Positions 24,976 through 34,583 of a stretch of DNA of 64,000 bases are shown piece by piece. The stretch covers positions 37,857 through 101,856 of the forward strand of contig JBPBQZ010000001.1 of assembly GCA_050955105.1 (NCBI GenBank), given 5' to 3'. This DNA is from JBPBQZ01 sp050955105 (lineage in GTDB: Bacteria; Pseudomonadota; Gammaproteobacteria; Burkholderiales; Burkholderiaceae). Under the pieces are notes generated by a model. The model worked only from the letters and a program-made list of their open reading frames with translations. It was not told the DNA's origin and did not search any database. The first letter of the stretch is position 1; each line of letters opens with the position of its first letter. Made by a program: the position numbers and the translations under genes.

Positions 24976-26877
24976 CTAGATCTCGATTTTGGTACCGAGT
25001 TCGACCACTCGATTCGCTGGAATGCTAAAAAAATCGGTCGGCTTGGCGGCGTTTTGATGCATCCAGGCAAAAATACTTTCGCGCCACACCGACATACCCG
25101 GCAACTGCGTCGGCACCACGGTTTCACGCGCCAGGAAGAATGAGGTGTCCATCAATTCGAAACCCATGCCCTGATGCTTCTCGAGATAGCGCAGCACTTC
25201 CTGCACGTCGGGCGTTTCATTGAAACCGAAAGTCGCACGTATCAGGAACAGGCCGCCGTCGAACTGGCGAATCTCGATGCGATGCTCATCGTCGATATAG
25301 GGGATATCGCAGGTTACGAACGTCATGAAAATGGTTCGCTCATGCAATATCTTGTTGTGCTTCAAATTATGCAGCAGGCTCACCGGTACGAGCGTGTCAT
25401 TACCCGACAGATAGATGGCGGTGCCGGAAACACGATGCGGCGGATGCGCAAGCAAGCCTTGCAGGAACGGCTCGAGCGGAATACCGTCGGCCGCCGTGCG
25501 CGCCTTGACGATGCCGCGGCCCTTGAACCAGGTCATCAGCAGGAAGAACAACAGTGCGCCGATGCCGAGCGGCAACCAGCCGCCGTCGGCGATCTTGATC
25601 AGGTTGGCCCCCAGGAAAGCGAAATCGACCACCACGAATACCGAGATGATCGCGGCCACCAGCCACTTGTTCCAGTTCCACAAACGCAACATGACGACGC
25701 ATACCAACAGGGTGGTAATGACCATGGTGGTCGTCACGGCGATGCCATAAGCGGCGGCTAGATTATTCGAACTCTTGAAGCTCAGCACGACGCAAATAAT
25801 GATCGCCAGCAACAGCCAATTCACCAGCGGCACATAGATCTGGCCGATGGCGCTGGCCGACGTATGCAAAATCTTCATGCGCGGCACGTAGCCGAGCTGA
25901 ATCGCTTGGCTGGTCAAGGAGAAGGCGCCCGAAATCACCGCTTGCGAGGCGATCACGGTAGCCACCGTGGCCAGGATAACCAGCGGAATCAACGCCCAGC
26001 TCGGTGCCATCAAGAAGAAGGGATTGGCGATGGCATGCGGCGACCTCAGCAGCAACGCACCCTGCCCGAAGTAATTCAGCACCAAGGCCGGCATGACAAT
26101 GCAATACCAGCCGAAGCGAATCGGGCGCGCGCCGAAATGGCCCATATCCGCATAGAGCGCTTCGGCTCCCGTCAGTACCAGGAATACGGAGCCCAGCACC
26201 ACGTAAGCCTGCAGCGCATGTCGCGAGATAAAAGCGAATGCGTAATAGGGATTCACCGCGGCAATGATCTCGGGCGCTTCGATAATATGCACCAGTCCGA
26301 GAATGGCCAGCGTGACGAACCAGATCACCATGATGGGTCCGAACAGGCGCCCGACCACTTCAGTGCCGCGTCGCTGCAGCCAGAACAGCAGGATCAATAC
26401 CACCAGCGTGATCGGCAGCACATAGGCCGCCAGGTGCGGGGCGGCGATTTGCAGACCCTCGACAGAAGACATGACGGAGATGGCCGGCGTGATTACCGCA
26501 TCGCCGTAGAACATGCAGGCACCGAAAATGCCCAGCATGATCAGCACGCGCGAGCCACGGCTACCGGCCGTGGTCTTGCGCAATGCCAGCGCCATCAACG
26601 CGAGTATGCCGCCCTCGCCATTGTTGTCCGCGCGCATGACGACCAGCACGTACTTGACGGCCACCACCAGTACGATCGCCCAGAACAGCAGAGAAATCAC
26701 GCCACGGATCGAGCCTTCGGTAAAAGCAATACCGTGAGCTGGCGAAAACGCCTCTTTCAACGAATAAAGGGGACTGGTGCCGATGTCACCGAACACCACA
26801 CCGATGGCGGCGACGACCAGCGGTGACAGCGCTTTTCGAGCGGGCGCGGGGGCGTGAACGGTAGGAATGGACGACAC
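24976..26877 (-). CDS. kup: Low-affinity potassium transporter Kup
   Basis: Proton-coupled K+ uptake protein of the inner membrane. The 633 residues begin with the diagnostic VVAAIGVVFGDIGTSPLYSLKE and contain about 12 hydrophobic helices up to residue 450, including AVITPAISVMSSVEGLQ. A cytoplasmic C-terminal domain of about 180 residues follows, ending NRVVELGTKIEI. The start appears to be GTG at 26877. It is the last gene of the long minus-strand run, 43 bp after the phosphoribosyltransferase gene, and is closed by the terminator at 24917. Confidence 0.96.
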   Translation of the reverse strand: MSSIPTVHAPAPARKALSPLVVAAIGVVFGDIGTSPLYSLKEAFSPAHGIAFTEGSIRGVISLLFWAIVLVVAVKYVLVVMRADNNGEGGILALMALALRKTTAGSRGSRVLIMLGIFGACMFYGDAVITPAISVMSSVEGLQIAAPHLAAYVLPITLVVLILLFWLQRRGTEVVGRLFGPIMVIWFVTLAILGLVHIIEAPEIIAAVNPYYAFAFISRHALQAYVVLGSVFLVLTGAEALYADMGHFGARPIRFGWYCIVMPALVLNYFGQGALLLRSPHAIANPFFLMAPSWALIPLVILATVATVIASQAVISGAFSLTSQAIQLGYVPRMKILHTSASAIGQIYVPLVNWLLLAIIICVVLSFKSSNNLAAAYGIAVTTTMVITTLLVCVVMLRLWNWNKWLVAAIISVFVVVDFAFLGANLIKIADGGWLPLGIGALLFFLLMTWFKGRGIVKARTAADGIPLEPFLQGLLAHPPHRVSGTAIYLSGNDTLVPVSLLHNLKHNKILHERTIFMTFVTCDIPYIDDEHRIEIRQFDGGLFLIRATFGFNETPDVQEVLRYLEKHQGMGFELMDTSFFLARETVVPTQLPGMSVWRESIFAWMHQNAAKPTDFFSIPANRVVELGTKIEI

Positions 26878-26920
26878 GGTCTAGCGGCTCGAGGTCAATA
26901 TTCGGAACAGCACGAAGCGT

Positions 26921-27478
26921 TCACGAGCCGCGCGAATGACGCGCGGTGCCGCGTTTGATCCAGGCGGCCAGACTCGCCGGCCGCAAGGAATCCCATTCTT
27001 CGAAGGGCTGGTGAATCCAAGGATTGGTCGGCAGATAGTGAACGTAGAAATCGGGGTGGACGATCGAACAGGCTTTGTACCACAGTACCGCGGAACGGAC
27101 TTCCGTAACTTGCGGGAACGTATCGCGCAGATGCTGGCTGACGCGCGTAATGGTCACGCCCGAATCCACCAGATCGTCGACCAGCAGCACATTGCCGGCC
27201 AATTCGCCGCGTGTAATCGTGATGTATTGCGCAATATCGAGTTCGCCGCGCTGCATGCCGACCGCTTCGCGGTACGAGCTGGTCGATAGAATCGCCAGCG
27301 GCACGTCGAAAATGCGCGACAACTGGTCGCCTACCCGCAGGCCACCCCGCGCCAGACACAGGATCTTGTCGAATTTCCATCCGGACTCGTGGATGATCAG
27401 TGCGAGCTGTTCGATCAGAGAATGGTACTCGATCCAATCGACCCAGAGATTCTTTTCATCGTTCGGTGACGCATTCAT
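26921..27478 (-). CDS. Phosphoribosyltransferase (purine type)
   Basis: Type I PRTase, probably a purine-base salvage enzyme using PRPP. The 185 residues hold the PRPP-binding motif VLLVDDLVDSGVT (about residues 96-108), LARGGLRVGDQLSR (about 42-55) near the start of the core, and a C-terminal hood with FYVHYLPTNPWIHQPFEEWD. It resembles xanthine or hypoxanthine PRTases, but the base specificity cannot be told from sequence. Its place directly after purA, in the same direction, fits a role in purine metabolism. ATG at 27478. Confidence 0.85.
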   Translation of the reverse strand: MNASPNDEKNLWVDWIEYHSLIEQLALIIHESGWKFDKILCLARGGLRVGDQLSRIFDVPLAILSTSSYREAVGMQRGELDIAQYITITRGELAGNVLLVDDLVDSGVTITRVSQHLRDTFPQVTEVRSAVLWYKACSIVHPDFYVHYLPTNPWIHQPFEEWDSLRPASLAAWIKRGTARHSRGS

Positions 27479-27559
27479 CAGCGGATCCGTAAAGCGCGGC
27501 GCCGGGGGGCGCCGCGACCTGTCATGGAAGACGGCGTGGCTTGCTTCAGCGCTCGAACA

Positions 27560-28897
27560 TCAACCGGCGAAAGGGTCACGCACCAGAATGGTTTCGTCGC
27601 GGTCGGGACCGGTGGAAATCATGTCGATCGGCACGCCGACCACGGCTTCGATGCGCTCGAGGTAACGGCGCGCGGCCTCGGGCAGCGCATCCCAATGCTG
27701 GATGCCGGCGGTATTGCATTGCCAGCCCGGGTAGGTTTCGTAGATCGGCTCGCAGCGTTCCACCGTGGAAGCGCCGCGCGGCAGGATGTCGAGCGGCGCA
27801 CCGTCGAGCCGATAGCCGGTACACAAGCGGATTTCGCGCAAACTGTCGAGCACATCCAGCTTGGTGATGCACAGGCCGCTGATGCCGTTGATCTGGATCG
27901 AGCGCTTCAGCGCCGCGGCATCGAGCCAGCCGGTGCGGCGCGCGCGGCCCGTCACCGAGCCGAATTCCTTGCCGATGGTAGCCAGTTCCAAGCCGATCGG
28001 ATCCTGGCGCGCCGGATTGTCGGCGTCGTACAGTTCGCTGGGAAACGGTCCGGCGCCCACGCGCGTGCAATAAGCCTTGGTGATGCCCAGCACGTAATGC
28101 AGTTGCTGCGGGCCCACGCCGGCGCCCGCCGAAGCCGCGCCGGCTACGCAGTTGCTGCTGGTGACGAACGGGTAGGTGCCATGGTCGACGTCGAGCAGCG
28201 TGCCTTGCGCACCTTCGAACAACAGGCTTTTGCCCGCCTGGTTTTCCTCGTACAGCCGCGACGAGATATCCGTAACCAGCGGTCGCAATTGCTCACGCAG
28301 CCCGCGCATTTCGTCGAGCGTTTGCTGCACGTCGACCGGCTGGGTCTGCAGGTACTGGGTGAGAATGAAATTGTGATACGCCATGACGTCGGCCAGACAA
28401 CTGGCAAAACGCGCATCGTCGAACAGGTCGTTGACGCGCAGCGCGCGCCGGCCGGCCTTGTCCTCGTAGGCGGGGCCGATACCGCGCCCGGTGGTGCCGA
28501 TCTTGGCGGCGCCGCTCTTCAGCTCACGCGCCTGGTCGATCGCCACGTGCGACGGCAGGATCAGCACGCAGGCATCCGACACGCGCAGCCGGCTGCGTAC
28601 GTCGACGCCAGCCGCTTCGAGCTCGCCGATTTCCTTGAACAGCGCCGGCAGCGACAGCACCACGCCGTTGCCGATGTAGCAGGTGACGTCGGGCCGCATG
28701 ATGCCCGATGGAATCAGCCGCAGCACTGTCTTGCGGCCCTCGATGATCAGCGTGTGCCCGGCGTTGTGTCCGCCCTGGAAGCGCACGACGCCCTTCGCCT
28801 TCTCGGTCAGCCAGTCGACGACCTTGCCTTTGCCCTCGTCGCCCCATTGGGTGCCGACGACGACTACGTTGCGACCTGCCTTAACGTTGCCGAACAT
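27560..28897 (-). CDS. purA: Adenylosuccinate synthetase PurA
   Basis: Joins IMP and aspartate with GTP hydrolysis, the first committed step to AMP. The 445-residue protein has VVVGTQWGDEGKGKVVDWL (GTP and IMP loop with the catalytic Asp, about residues 11-29), GGHNAGHT (about 47), and EGAQGTLLDVDHGTYPFVTSS (read as EGAQGTLLDVDHG near 235). The C-terminal STGPDRDE base-recognition motif is near residue 425. All are intact. It lies 61 bp after hisZ, an arrangement common in proteobacteria because HisZ descends from a histidyl-tRNA synthetase paralogue kept in this locus. Confidence 0.97.
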   Translation of the reverse strand: MFGNVKAGRNVVVVGTQWGDEGKGKVVDWLTEKAKGVVRFQGGHNAGHTLIIEGRKTVLRLIPSGIMRPDVTCYIGNGVVLSLPALFKEIGELEAAGVDVRSRLRVSDACVLILPSHVAIDQARELKSGAAKIGTTGRGIGPAYEDKAGRRALRVNDLFDDARFASCLADVMAYHNFILTQYLQTQPVDVQQTLDEMRGLREQLRPLVTDISSRLYEENQAGKSLLFEGAQGTLLDVDHGTYPFVTSSNCVAGAASAGAGVGPQQLHYVLGITKAYCTRVGAGPFPSELYDADNPARQDPIGLELATIGKEFGSVTGRARRTGWLDAAALKRSIQINGISGLCITKLDVLDSLREIRLCTGYRLDGAPLDILPRGASTVERCEPIYETYPGWQCNTAGIQHWDALPEAARRYLERIEAVVGVPIDMISTGPDRDETILVRDPFAG

Positions 28898-28958
28898 TGT
28901 CGTTAATCACTTGATGTAAAAAAGCATTTTACTCGGGTCGCCGTCGGCGCCCGCAGTT

Positions 28959-30125
28959 TCAGCGTGGCTCGACCACCCATTGGCCGGCACGCTCGACGAG
29001 CACCCGGTCGCAAGCGAATTCGTCGAGATCCTGTTCATGACCCGGCAGCGCCTGGATCACCACTTCGCCGGCATCGCGCAAAGCGGCAACGCGCTCGCGC
29101 AACGCCAGATCGTGTGTCCACGGCGCCAGCACCGCACTAGAGCGCGCCTCCACCGTGGAAATGCGCACCACTTCACGCAGATCGAGCGAAAAACCGGTAG
29201 CCGGCCGCGCACGGCCATAGGCTTCGCCGATCTTGTCGTATCGACCACCGCGCGCCACCGCATTCGGCACGCCTTCGACATAGGCGGAAAACATCGCTCC
29301 GCTATGGTATTGGTAGCCGCGCAAATCGGCCAGATCCAATAATATTTGCGCATCGTCCAGACCGGCCTGTCCAACCTGGTCGACCAGCAAGGCCAATTCG
29401 TCGAGCGCCGCCTTGATCGCGGGCAACCCTGGCAGAGTAGCGCGCGCGCGCGCGATGACCGAGGCGTCGCCATACAGCGACGGCAGGTCACGCAGCGCCT
29501 GGCGGATGCGCGAGTCGGCCACGTGGGCGCTCAGTTCTGCCAGACGCGGCACGTCTTTACTGCCAAGCGCGGCGAAGAGTTCAGCGCCGTGGCGCGCCAT
29601 TTCGGGCGCCTTGGCCAGCAGCGCATTGAGCACGCCGGCGTGGCATAGATCGAGTCGCACCCGCGACAGACCGGCAAGGCGCAGGCTATCGAGCAGCAAT
29701 TGCTGGATTTCGACATCCGCCTCGAGCCCGGCATGTCCGTATATTTCGGCGCCGATCTGATACGGCTCGCGCGTTTCGAGAATGCTGCGCGGACGCGTTT
29801 GCAACACGCTGCCGGCATAGCAAAGTCGCGTGACCCCGCGCCGATTCAACAAATGTGCATCGATGCGCGCTACTTGCGGGGTAAAGTCGGCGCGCACGCC
29901 CATCATGCGGCCCGACATCTGGTCGACCAGCTTGAAGGTGCGCAAGTCAAGGTCTTCCCCCGCGCCCGTCAGCAGCGACTCGAGGTATTCGAGCAGAGGC
30001 GGCATCACCAATTCGTAGCCGTAAGACCGGAAACGGTCGAGCAGCATACGCCGCAGTTCCTCGGTCTTGCGCGCCTCGGAAGGCAGCACGTCGGCGATGT
30101 TCTCAGGCAATAGCCAGATAGACAT
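28959..30125 (-). CDS. hisZ: ATP phosphoribosyltransferase regulatory subunit HisZ
   Basis: HisZ is a catalytically inactive paralogue of histidyl-tRNA synthetase that forms a hetero-octamer with short HisG and confers histidine feedback. The 388 residues begin WLLPENIADVLPSEARKTEELRR-like sequence (short form WLLPENIADVLP) and contain the class II core MPPLLEYLESLL and MGVRADFTPQVARI. They lack the anticodon-binding domain expected of HisS. The full-length HisS is encoded separately at 37962. The presence of HisZ predicts a short-form HisG elsewhere in the genome. Confidence 0.95.
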   Translation of the reverse strand: MSIWLLPENIADVLPSEARKTEELRRMLLDRFRSYGYELVMPPLLEYLESLLTGAGEDLDLRTFKLVDQMSGRMMGVRADFTPQVARIDAHLLNRRGVTRLCYAGSVLQTRPRSILETREPYQIGAEIYGHAGLEADVEIQQLLLDSLRLAGLSRVRLDLCHAGVLNALLAKAPEMARHGAELFAALGSKDVPRLAELSAHVADSRIRQALRDLPSLYGDASVIARARATLPGLPAIKAALDELALLVDQVGQAGLDDAQILLDLADLRGYQYHSGAMFSAYVEGVPNAVARGGRYDKIGEAYGRARPATGFSLDLREVVRISTVEARSSAVLAPWTHDLALRERVAALRDAGEVVIQALPGHEQDLDEFACDRVLVERAGQWVVEPR

Positions 30126-30206
30126 TCTGAAAATCTCTAAACGTTGTCAAAGCTGCCGCGGCGGCCCCTGTCGGGCGCGCTGCGTCGATGCCGGACGCGA
30201 CCGGCG

Positions 30207-30395
30207 TCAGAGCGAGATCGCCCACATTATCAGTAGGCCCGCACCGATGGCGATCAAACCGCCCAGCCGGATATGCCGGTCGGACAGTTCGACGATCCGG
30301 CGAAACGTTTCGCGCCAGATCAGTGGCGCAACAAATGGAAACATGCCCTCGAAAATCAACATCAGGGCAATTGCCAACAAAAAGGTACCGAGCAT
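30207..30395 (-). CDS. Small membrane protein, DUF2065 family
   Basis: This 62-residue protein has two hydrophobic segments (LLAIALMLIFEGMFPFVAPL, about 4-24, and LGGLIAIGAGLLIMWAI, about 43-60) separated by a charged loop WRETFRRIVEL. This matches DUF2065 proteins found next to hflC in many proteobacteria. Function is unknown; conserved linkage suggests a tie to the HflKC complex. The ATG at 30395 is chosen over a TTG at 30416 because the shorter form equals the usual family length and has GGGGAC upstream. Confidence 0.85.
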   Translation of the reverse strand: MLGTFLLAIALMLIFEGMFPFVAPLIWRETFRRIVELSDRHIRLGGLIAIGAGLLIMWAISL

Positions 30396-30548
30396 TTCGT
30401 CGTTGTCCCCAAACAACTTTTCGCACTCGACCGACGTCGCCGAAATGCCCGTTGCGGTCGGCGCGCCGCTTGAGCTTTTTCTGCCAATCGGCCGGAATCT
30501 GCGTTCCGGCTATGCCGGCTGCGCGGCGAACTGCCCCAAGCCCTGCGG

Positions 30549-31448
30549 TTAACGCCTTCTTGTAGGCGCTGGTGCCGCCGACGCTGCCTCGGGACCCCGG
30601 AAAAACCTGAACAGCTCACTGTTCGGATCGACCACAATCAGATCACTTTTCTTGGAAAAGCCTTCGCGATACACCTGCAGGCTCTTGTAGAACTGATAGA
30701 ACTGCGGATCACGGCCGAACGCGTCGGCGTAGATCGACGCCGCTTGCGCGTCGCCCTCGCCCATCGTCGTTTGCGCCTGACGATAGGCATCGGCGACGAT
30801 CACCTCGCGTTGCCGATCGGCATCCGCCCGGATCTTCTCGGCGTCGGCGGCGCCTTGCGAGCGCAGCTGATTGGCCGCTTGCTGCTGCTCGGCCGCCATC
30901 CGCCGATATACCGAATCGCTGATACCAGACAGCAAATCGACACGCTTGAGCCGTATATCGACCACCTGCACGCCGATACCGCTCGCCTCCGTCGCGACCT
31001 TCTTTTCCGCCGCCGCCACCACGTCGCTTTCATGCGAGACCACATCGGCGACGCTACGCCGCGCGAACTCGTCGGTAAGCGCCGCATGCGCGATCTGCGT
31101 CAAACGGTCTTGCGCCAGCGCCGCATCGCCCTTGAAGCTGATGAAATACTGGCGCGGATCGCTGATACGCCACTTGATCAGGCTGTCGACCAGCAAGTCT
31201 TTCTTTTCCGAGGTCGTAAACCGGTCGGGCTCGGCATTGTCGATGGTCTGAATGCGCTTGTCGAGCGTCACGACATGCGCGAACGGCGGCGGTACTTTGA
31301 AGTACAAGCCCGGCTCCGTAATGACCTGCTGAACTTCGCCGAAGCGGAAAACGATTGCAAAGCGTCGCTGATCGACCACGAACATGCTCGAGGCCAGAAT
31401 GGCCAAGACCACGAGAACGCCGATCAGCGACATGAGAAGACGGTTCAT
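30549..31448 (-). CDS. hflC: HflC, SPFH-domain modulator of FtsH
   Basis: HflC assembles with HflK into a large periplasm-facing cage around the FtsH protease. The protein has 299 residues: an N-terminal membrane anchor (LLMSLIGVLVVLAILASSMFVV), an SPFH/band-7 domain (FVVDQRRFAIVFRFGEVQQV onward, about 25-200), then an Ala/Gln/Asp-rich helix (QGAADAEKIRADADRQ). The ATG at 31448 has AGGGA 6 bases upstream. An alternative ATG at 31463 overlaps the hflK stop as ATGA and would add five residues. Confidence 0.95.
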   Translation of the reverse strand: MNRLLMSLIGVLVVLAILASSMFVVDQRRFAIVFRFGEVQQVITEPGLYFKVPPPFAHVVTLDKRIQTIDNAEPDRFTTSEKKDLLVDSLIKWRISDPRQYFISFKGDAALAQDRLTQIAHAALTDEFARRSVADVVSHESDVVAAAEKKVATEASGIGVQVVDIRLKRVDLLSGISDSVYRRMAAEQQQAANQLRSQGAADAEKIRADADRQREVIVADAYRQAQTTMGEGDAQAASIYADAFGRDPQFYQFYKSLQVYREGFSKKSDLIVVDPNSELFRFFRGPEAASAAPAPTRRR

Positions 31449-31459
31449 GCGGATCCCTG

Positions 31460-32860
31460 TCATCGTGCCTCATCGCCCCGATCGCGGCTGCGTGGCAAAT
31501 TGCGCGAGCGGAAAGTATCGTCGCCCGGCACGGCATCGGACGCCATCGCAGCGTCGGTGCCGGTCGCGGCATTGCTGGCGTCGGACGACACGGCTGGCGG
31601 CACGCCCGCCGCATTACCCGATCCGGCCGGCACCGCCGATGCACTGTCGTCGATCGCGACAGGAGGGGCAGCAGGCGCGGCCGCCACGGCAGGTGCGGCG
31701 CTTTGCGCGAGCAATTTGTCGAGCGGCAGATTGATCAGGTTGTTGCTGTTGCGGCTATCCACCAGCACCTTGGAAGACGTCGAAAAAATCTGCTGCATGG
31801 TCTGCAGATACATGCGCTCACGCGTGATGGCCGGCGCTTTCGCGTACTCGCCCAGCACTTCGATGAAGCGGCGTGCATCGCCGTCGGCCTGCGCCACTAC
31901 GCGTGACTTGTAGCCCTGCGCCTCTTCGAGCATACGCGAGGCCGTGCCCTGTGCCCGCGGCACCACATCGTTGGCATAGGCCTGCGCTTCATTCTTCAGG
32001 CGCTCGCCATCTTGCCCGGCCTTCACGGCATCGTCGAAGGCGGCTTGCGCCTGCGCGGGTGGCTGGATGCTCTGCATCACCACGCCCGTTACGAGGATGC
32101 CCGCCTTGAGCCCATCGAGCGTGCGCTGAATCGACTGCGTCAGATCGAGCGGCAATTGCTCGCGGCCCTGGTACAGCAGGTAATCCATGGTGTTCTTGCC
32201 AACGATCTCGCGCACCGCGGCCTGCGCCGCCTGGCTGACACTGGCGTCGGGGTTCGCATTGTTGAACAGGAACGCCGCCGCGTCGGCCACCCGGTATTGC
32301 ACGGTGAAACGCACGTCGATGATGTTCTCGTCTTGCGTGAGCATCGAGGCGTCTTTCAGATTCGTCGACCGTACCTGACTGTCGCGCCCCACATCCACCG
32401 AGCGCACTTGCGACATATTGACAACCTCGGCGCTTTCGAACGGATACGGCAGATGCCATTGAAAGCCGGCCGGCGCGGTCGAGACATAGCGGCCAAAGCG
32501 CAGCACTACGCCGGCTTGGCCCTCCTGCACCACGAAGATACCGCTGCCGAGCCAGATGGCGATGATGACGCCGATCACGATGCCGATGCCGATGCGATGC
32601 CCGGCGCCCGAAGGCAACCCAGTACCACCGCCAGGACGCTTGCCGCCGAACAGCTTGTTCAGGCGCTTGTTGAAATCGCGCCAGAGTTCATCGAGATCGG
32701 GAGGCCCTTTGCCGGGATCGCGCTTGCTATCTTCCGGACGGTTCTGCCGCGATACGCCCCGATCAGCCGGTGCGACCGCAAGCCATCGTGGTCCGTTCAT
32801 CGACAACACCGCGAGAAGACGCTGCCATACATGCTTGTGGTCGTTATAGTCTTTCACCAT
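31460..32860 (-). CDS. hflK: HflK, SPFH-domain modulator of FtsH
   Basis: Partner of HflC in the membrane. From the ATG at 32860 the protein has 466 residues: a Gly/Pro-rich cytoplasmic N-terminus with PPDLDELWRDFNKRLNKLFGG, one membrane helix (IGIGIVIGVIIAIWLGSGIF), the SPFH domain (GVVLRFGRYVSTAPAGFQWH, then ENIIDVRFTVQYRV) and a long helix with DGERLKNEAQAYANDVVPRA. The tail is Ala/Pro-rich. The start is set by agreement of the KDYN segment with other Burkholderiaceae HflK. A frame-open extension to 32920 is less likely. There is no strong Shine-Dalgarno. Confidence 0.94.
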   Translation of the reverse strand: MVKDYNDHKHVWQRLLAVLSMNGPRWLAVAPADRGVSRQNRPEDSKRDPGKGPPDLDELWRDFNKRLNKLFGGKRPGGGTGLPSGAGHRIGIGIVIGVIIAIWLGSGIFVVQEGQAGVVLRFGRYVSTAPAGFQWHLPYPFESAEVVNMSQVRSVDVGRDSQVRSTNLKDASMLTQDENIIDVRFTVQYRVADAAAFLFNNANPDASVSQAAQAAVREIVGKNTMDYLLYQGREQLPLDLTQSIQRTLDGLKAGILVTGVVMQSIQPPAQAQAAFDDAVKAGQDGERLKNEAQAYANDVVPRAQGTASRMLEEAQGYKSRVVAQADGDARRFIEVLGEYAKAPAITRERMYLQTMQQIFSTSSKVLVDSRNSNNLINLPLDKLLAQSAAPAVAAAPAAPPVAIDDSASAVPAGSGNAAGVPPAVSSDASNAATGTDAAMASDAVPGDDTFRSRNLPRSRDRGDEAR

Positions 32861-32916
32861 GACACAGCCGGTTTTGCATTCGGGAGAGCTCGTTCGGAAA
32901 AATGCTTGCCGAACGA

Positions 32917-34140
32917 TCAATGGTCACGCTCATCGAACGTGACCGATACCGCATTGCCGGAAACGGGCGCCTCCCCTTCAGACTCAGGCGCCAGTTCCTC
33001 CGCGGCGATCGGATGAGGGATGGAACCGGATGTTGAATCGGTCTCCTGACGGGATGACCGGTGCGCGGCGGCGCTTTCGGCAATTGCCTGACGCAATGCA
33101 TCGAGGCCCTGCCCCGTGCGCGCACTGACGAAAACGCGCGAAATCTTACCATACTCATTGCGCTCGACGGGCAGCTCCGCGCCCGTCGACTCCGGCAGCG
33201 CATCGATCTTGTTCCAGACCAGGATCTGCGGCACGTCCAGGGCACCGATTTCTTTGAGCACGGCCTCGACTTCGGCAATCTGATCGAGCTTGCCCGGGTT
33301 CGCCGCGTCGACGACATGCAGCAGCAAATCGGCGTGCGCCGTTTCTTCGAGCGTCGCGCGGAAGGCCGCGATCAGCGCATGCGGCAAATCACGAATAAAG
33401 CCTACGGTATCGGACAACACGATGGTGCCGGCTTCGCCGAGCCAGACGCGCCGCGAGGTCGTATCGAGTGTCGCGAACAGTTGATCGGCCACATAGGTAT
33501 CGGCGCGCGCCAAGGCATTGAATAGCGTCGACTTGCCGGCATTGGTATAGCCGACCAGCGACACCGAAAACGTTTGATTACGCTGACGCGCGCGCCGCTG
33601 CGTATCGTGCTGCCGCGATAGACGCGCCAGCCGCGTTTTCAGCAATTTGACACGCGTGACGATCAGGCGTCGATCGGTTTCCAACTGCGTTTCACCAGGT
33701 CCGCGCAAACCGATACCACCCTTCTGGCGCTCAAGGTGGGTCCAGGCGCGCACCAGGCGTGTCGACAGGTACTGCAACTGCGCCAGTTCGACTTGCAGCT
33801 TGCCCTCATGACTCTTGGCGCGCTGCGCAAAGATGTCGAGGATCAGGGCGATGCGGTCGATGACGCGCGTACCCAGCAGTTGTTCGAGGTTGCGTTGTTG
33901 CCCGGCCGTCAGTGGATGATTGAAGATGACCAGTTCGATTTCGTGCGCGACAACCGCTTCGCGCAGTTCTTCGGCCTTGCCGGTGCCGATGAATAGCGCC
34001 GAGTCGGGGGTTTTACGGCTGCCGGTAAGCGTTACGACCGGCGCTGCGCCCGCGCTGGTGGCGAGCAGAGCCAATTCATCGACGCTGGCCTGGAAATCGG
34101 TCCGGCCGAAATCGATGCTGACGAGAGCTGCTGGAGTCAA
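32917..34140 (-). CDS. hflX: Ribosome-associated GTPase HflX
   Basis: Obg-like GTPase that binds the 50S subunit and rescues stalled or heat-damaged ribosomes. The 407 residues include the N-terminal HflX domain (GSRKTPDSALFIGTGKAEEL), the helical linker with GPGETQLETDRR (about 175), and G motifs GYTNAGKST (about 205-213), DTVGF and NKID. The only usable start at the conserved N-terminus (xxxAALVSIDFG) is TTG at 34140. No ATG or GTG precedes it in frame before the stop, and no clear ribosome-binding site is seen. hfq lies 80 bp upstream. Confidence 0.94.
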   Translation of the reverse strand: MTPAALVSIDFGRTDFQASVDELALLATSAGAAPVVTLTGSRKTPDSALFIGTGKAEELREAVVAHEIELVIFNHPLTAGQQRNLEQLLGTRVIDRIALILDIFAQRAKSHEGKLQVELAQLQYLSTRLVRAWTHLERQKGGIGLRGPGETQLETDRRLIVTRVKLLKTRLARLSRQHDTQRRARQRNQTFSVSLVGYTNAGKSTLFNALARADTYVADQLFATLDTTSRRVWLGEAGTIVLSDTVGFIRDLPHALIAAFRATLEETAHADLLLHVVDAANPGKLDQIAEVEAVLKEIGALDVPQILVWNKIDALPESTGAELPVERNEYGKISRVFVSARTGQGLDALRQAIAESAAAHRSSRQETDSTSGSIPHPIAAEELAPESEGEAPVSGNAVSVTFDERDH

Positions 34141-34220
34141 GAGATGTGGGAAGAGAAAAAAGAGAAGCGGGGATGGTCGACCAGCACGCGAAAAACATGG
34201 CGCGCTGGCCGAATGAACGA

Positions 34221-34457
34221 TCAGCTGGCTTCGGCGTCCGGATGAAAACTCACCGGACGAGAGGGCACCACGGTAGAAATGGCGTGCTTGTATACCATCT
34301 GCGTGACGGTATTCTTAAGCAACACGACGTACTGGTCGAACGATTCGATATTGCCTTGCAGCTTAATGCCGTTTACCAGATAAATCGAGACCTGCACGTG
34401 CTCCTTACGAAGCGCATTCAGAAACGGGTCTTGTAACAATTGCCCTTTGTTGCTCAT
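34221..34457 (-). CDS. hfq: RNA chaperone Hfq
   Basis: Hexameric Sm-like protein that pairs small RNAs with mRNAs. The 78-residue protein has GQLLQDPFLNALRKEHVQVSI at the N-terminus, Sm1 with VNGIKLQGNIESFDQYVVLL, and the Sm2 motif YKHAIST. The C-terminal tail is short. The ATG has GGGAG about 8 bases upstream. A TATAGT at 34526-34531 (minus strand) could be the -10 of its own promoter in the 126-bp gap after der. The hfq-hflX-hflK-hflC order is conserved across proteobacteria. Confidence 0.98.
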   Translation of the reverse strand: MSNKGQLLQDPFLNALRKEHVQVSIYLVNGIKLQGNIESFDQYVVLLKNTVTQMVYKHAISTVVPSRPVSFHPDAEAS

Positions 34458-34583
34458 GGCAAACTCCCTATTGTTTTATGCAGAATGATTGGCCGGGAAG
34501 AAAAAAGGTGTTCCTCGGGTTTTACACTATAGCCGATTTCAAATACTCCACTTTGTGTTCGCTCGGCACGAACAGCCGGCCGG

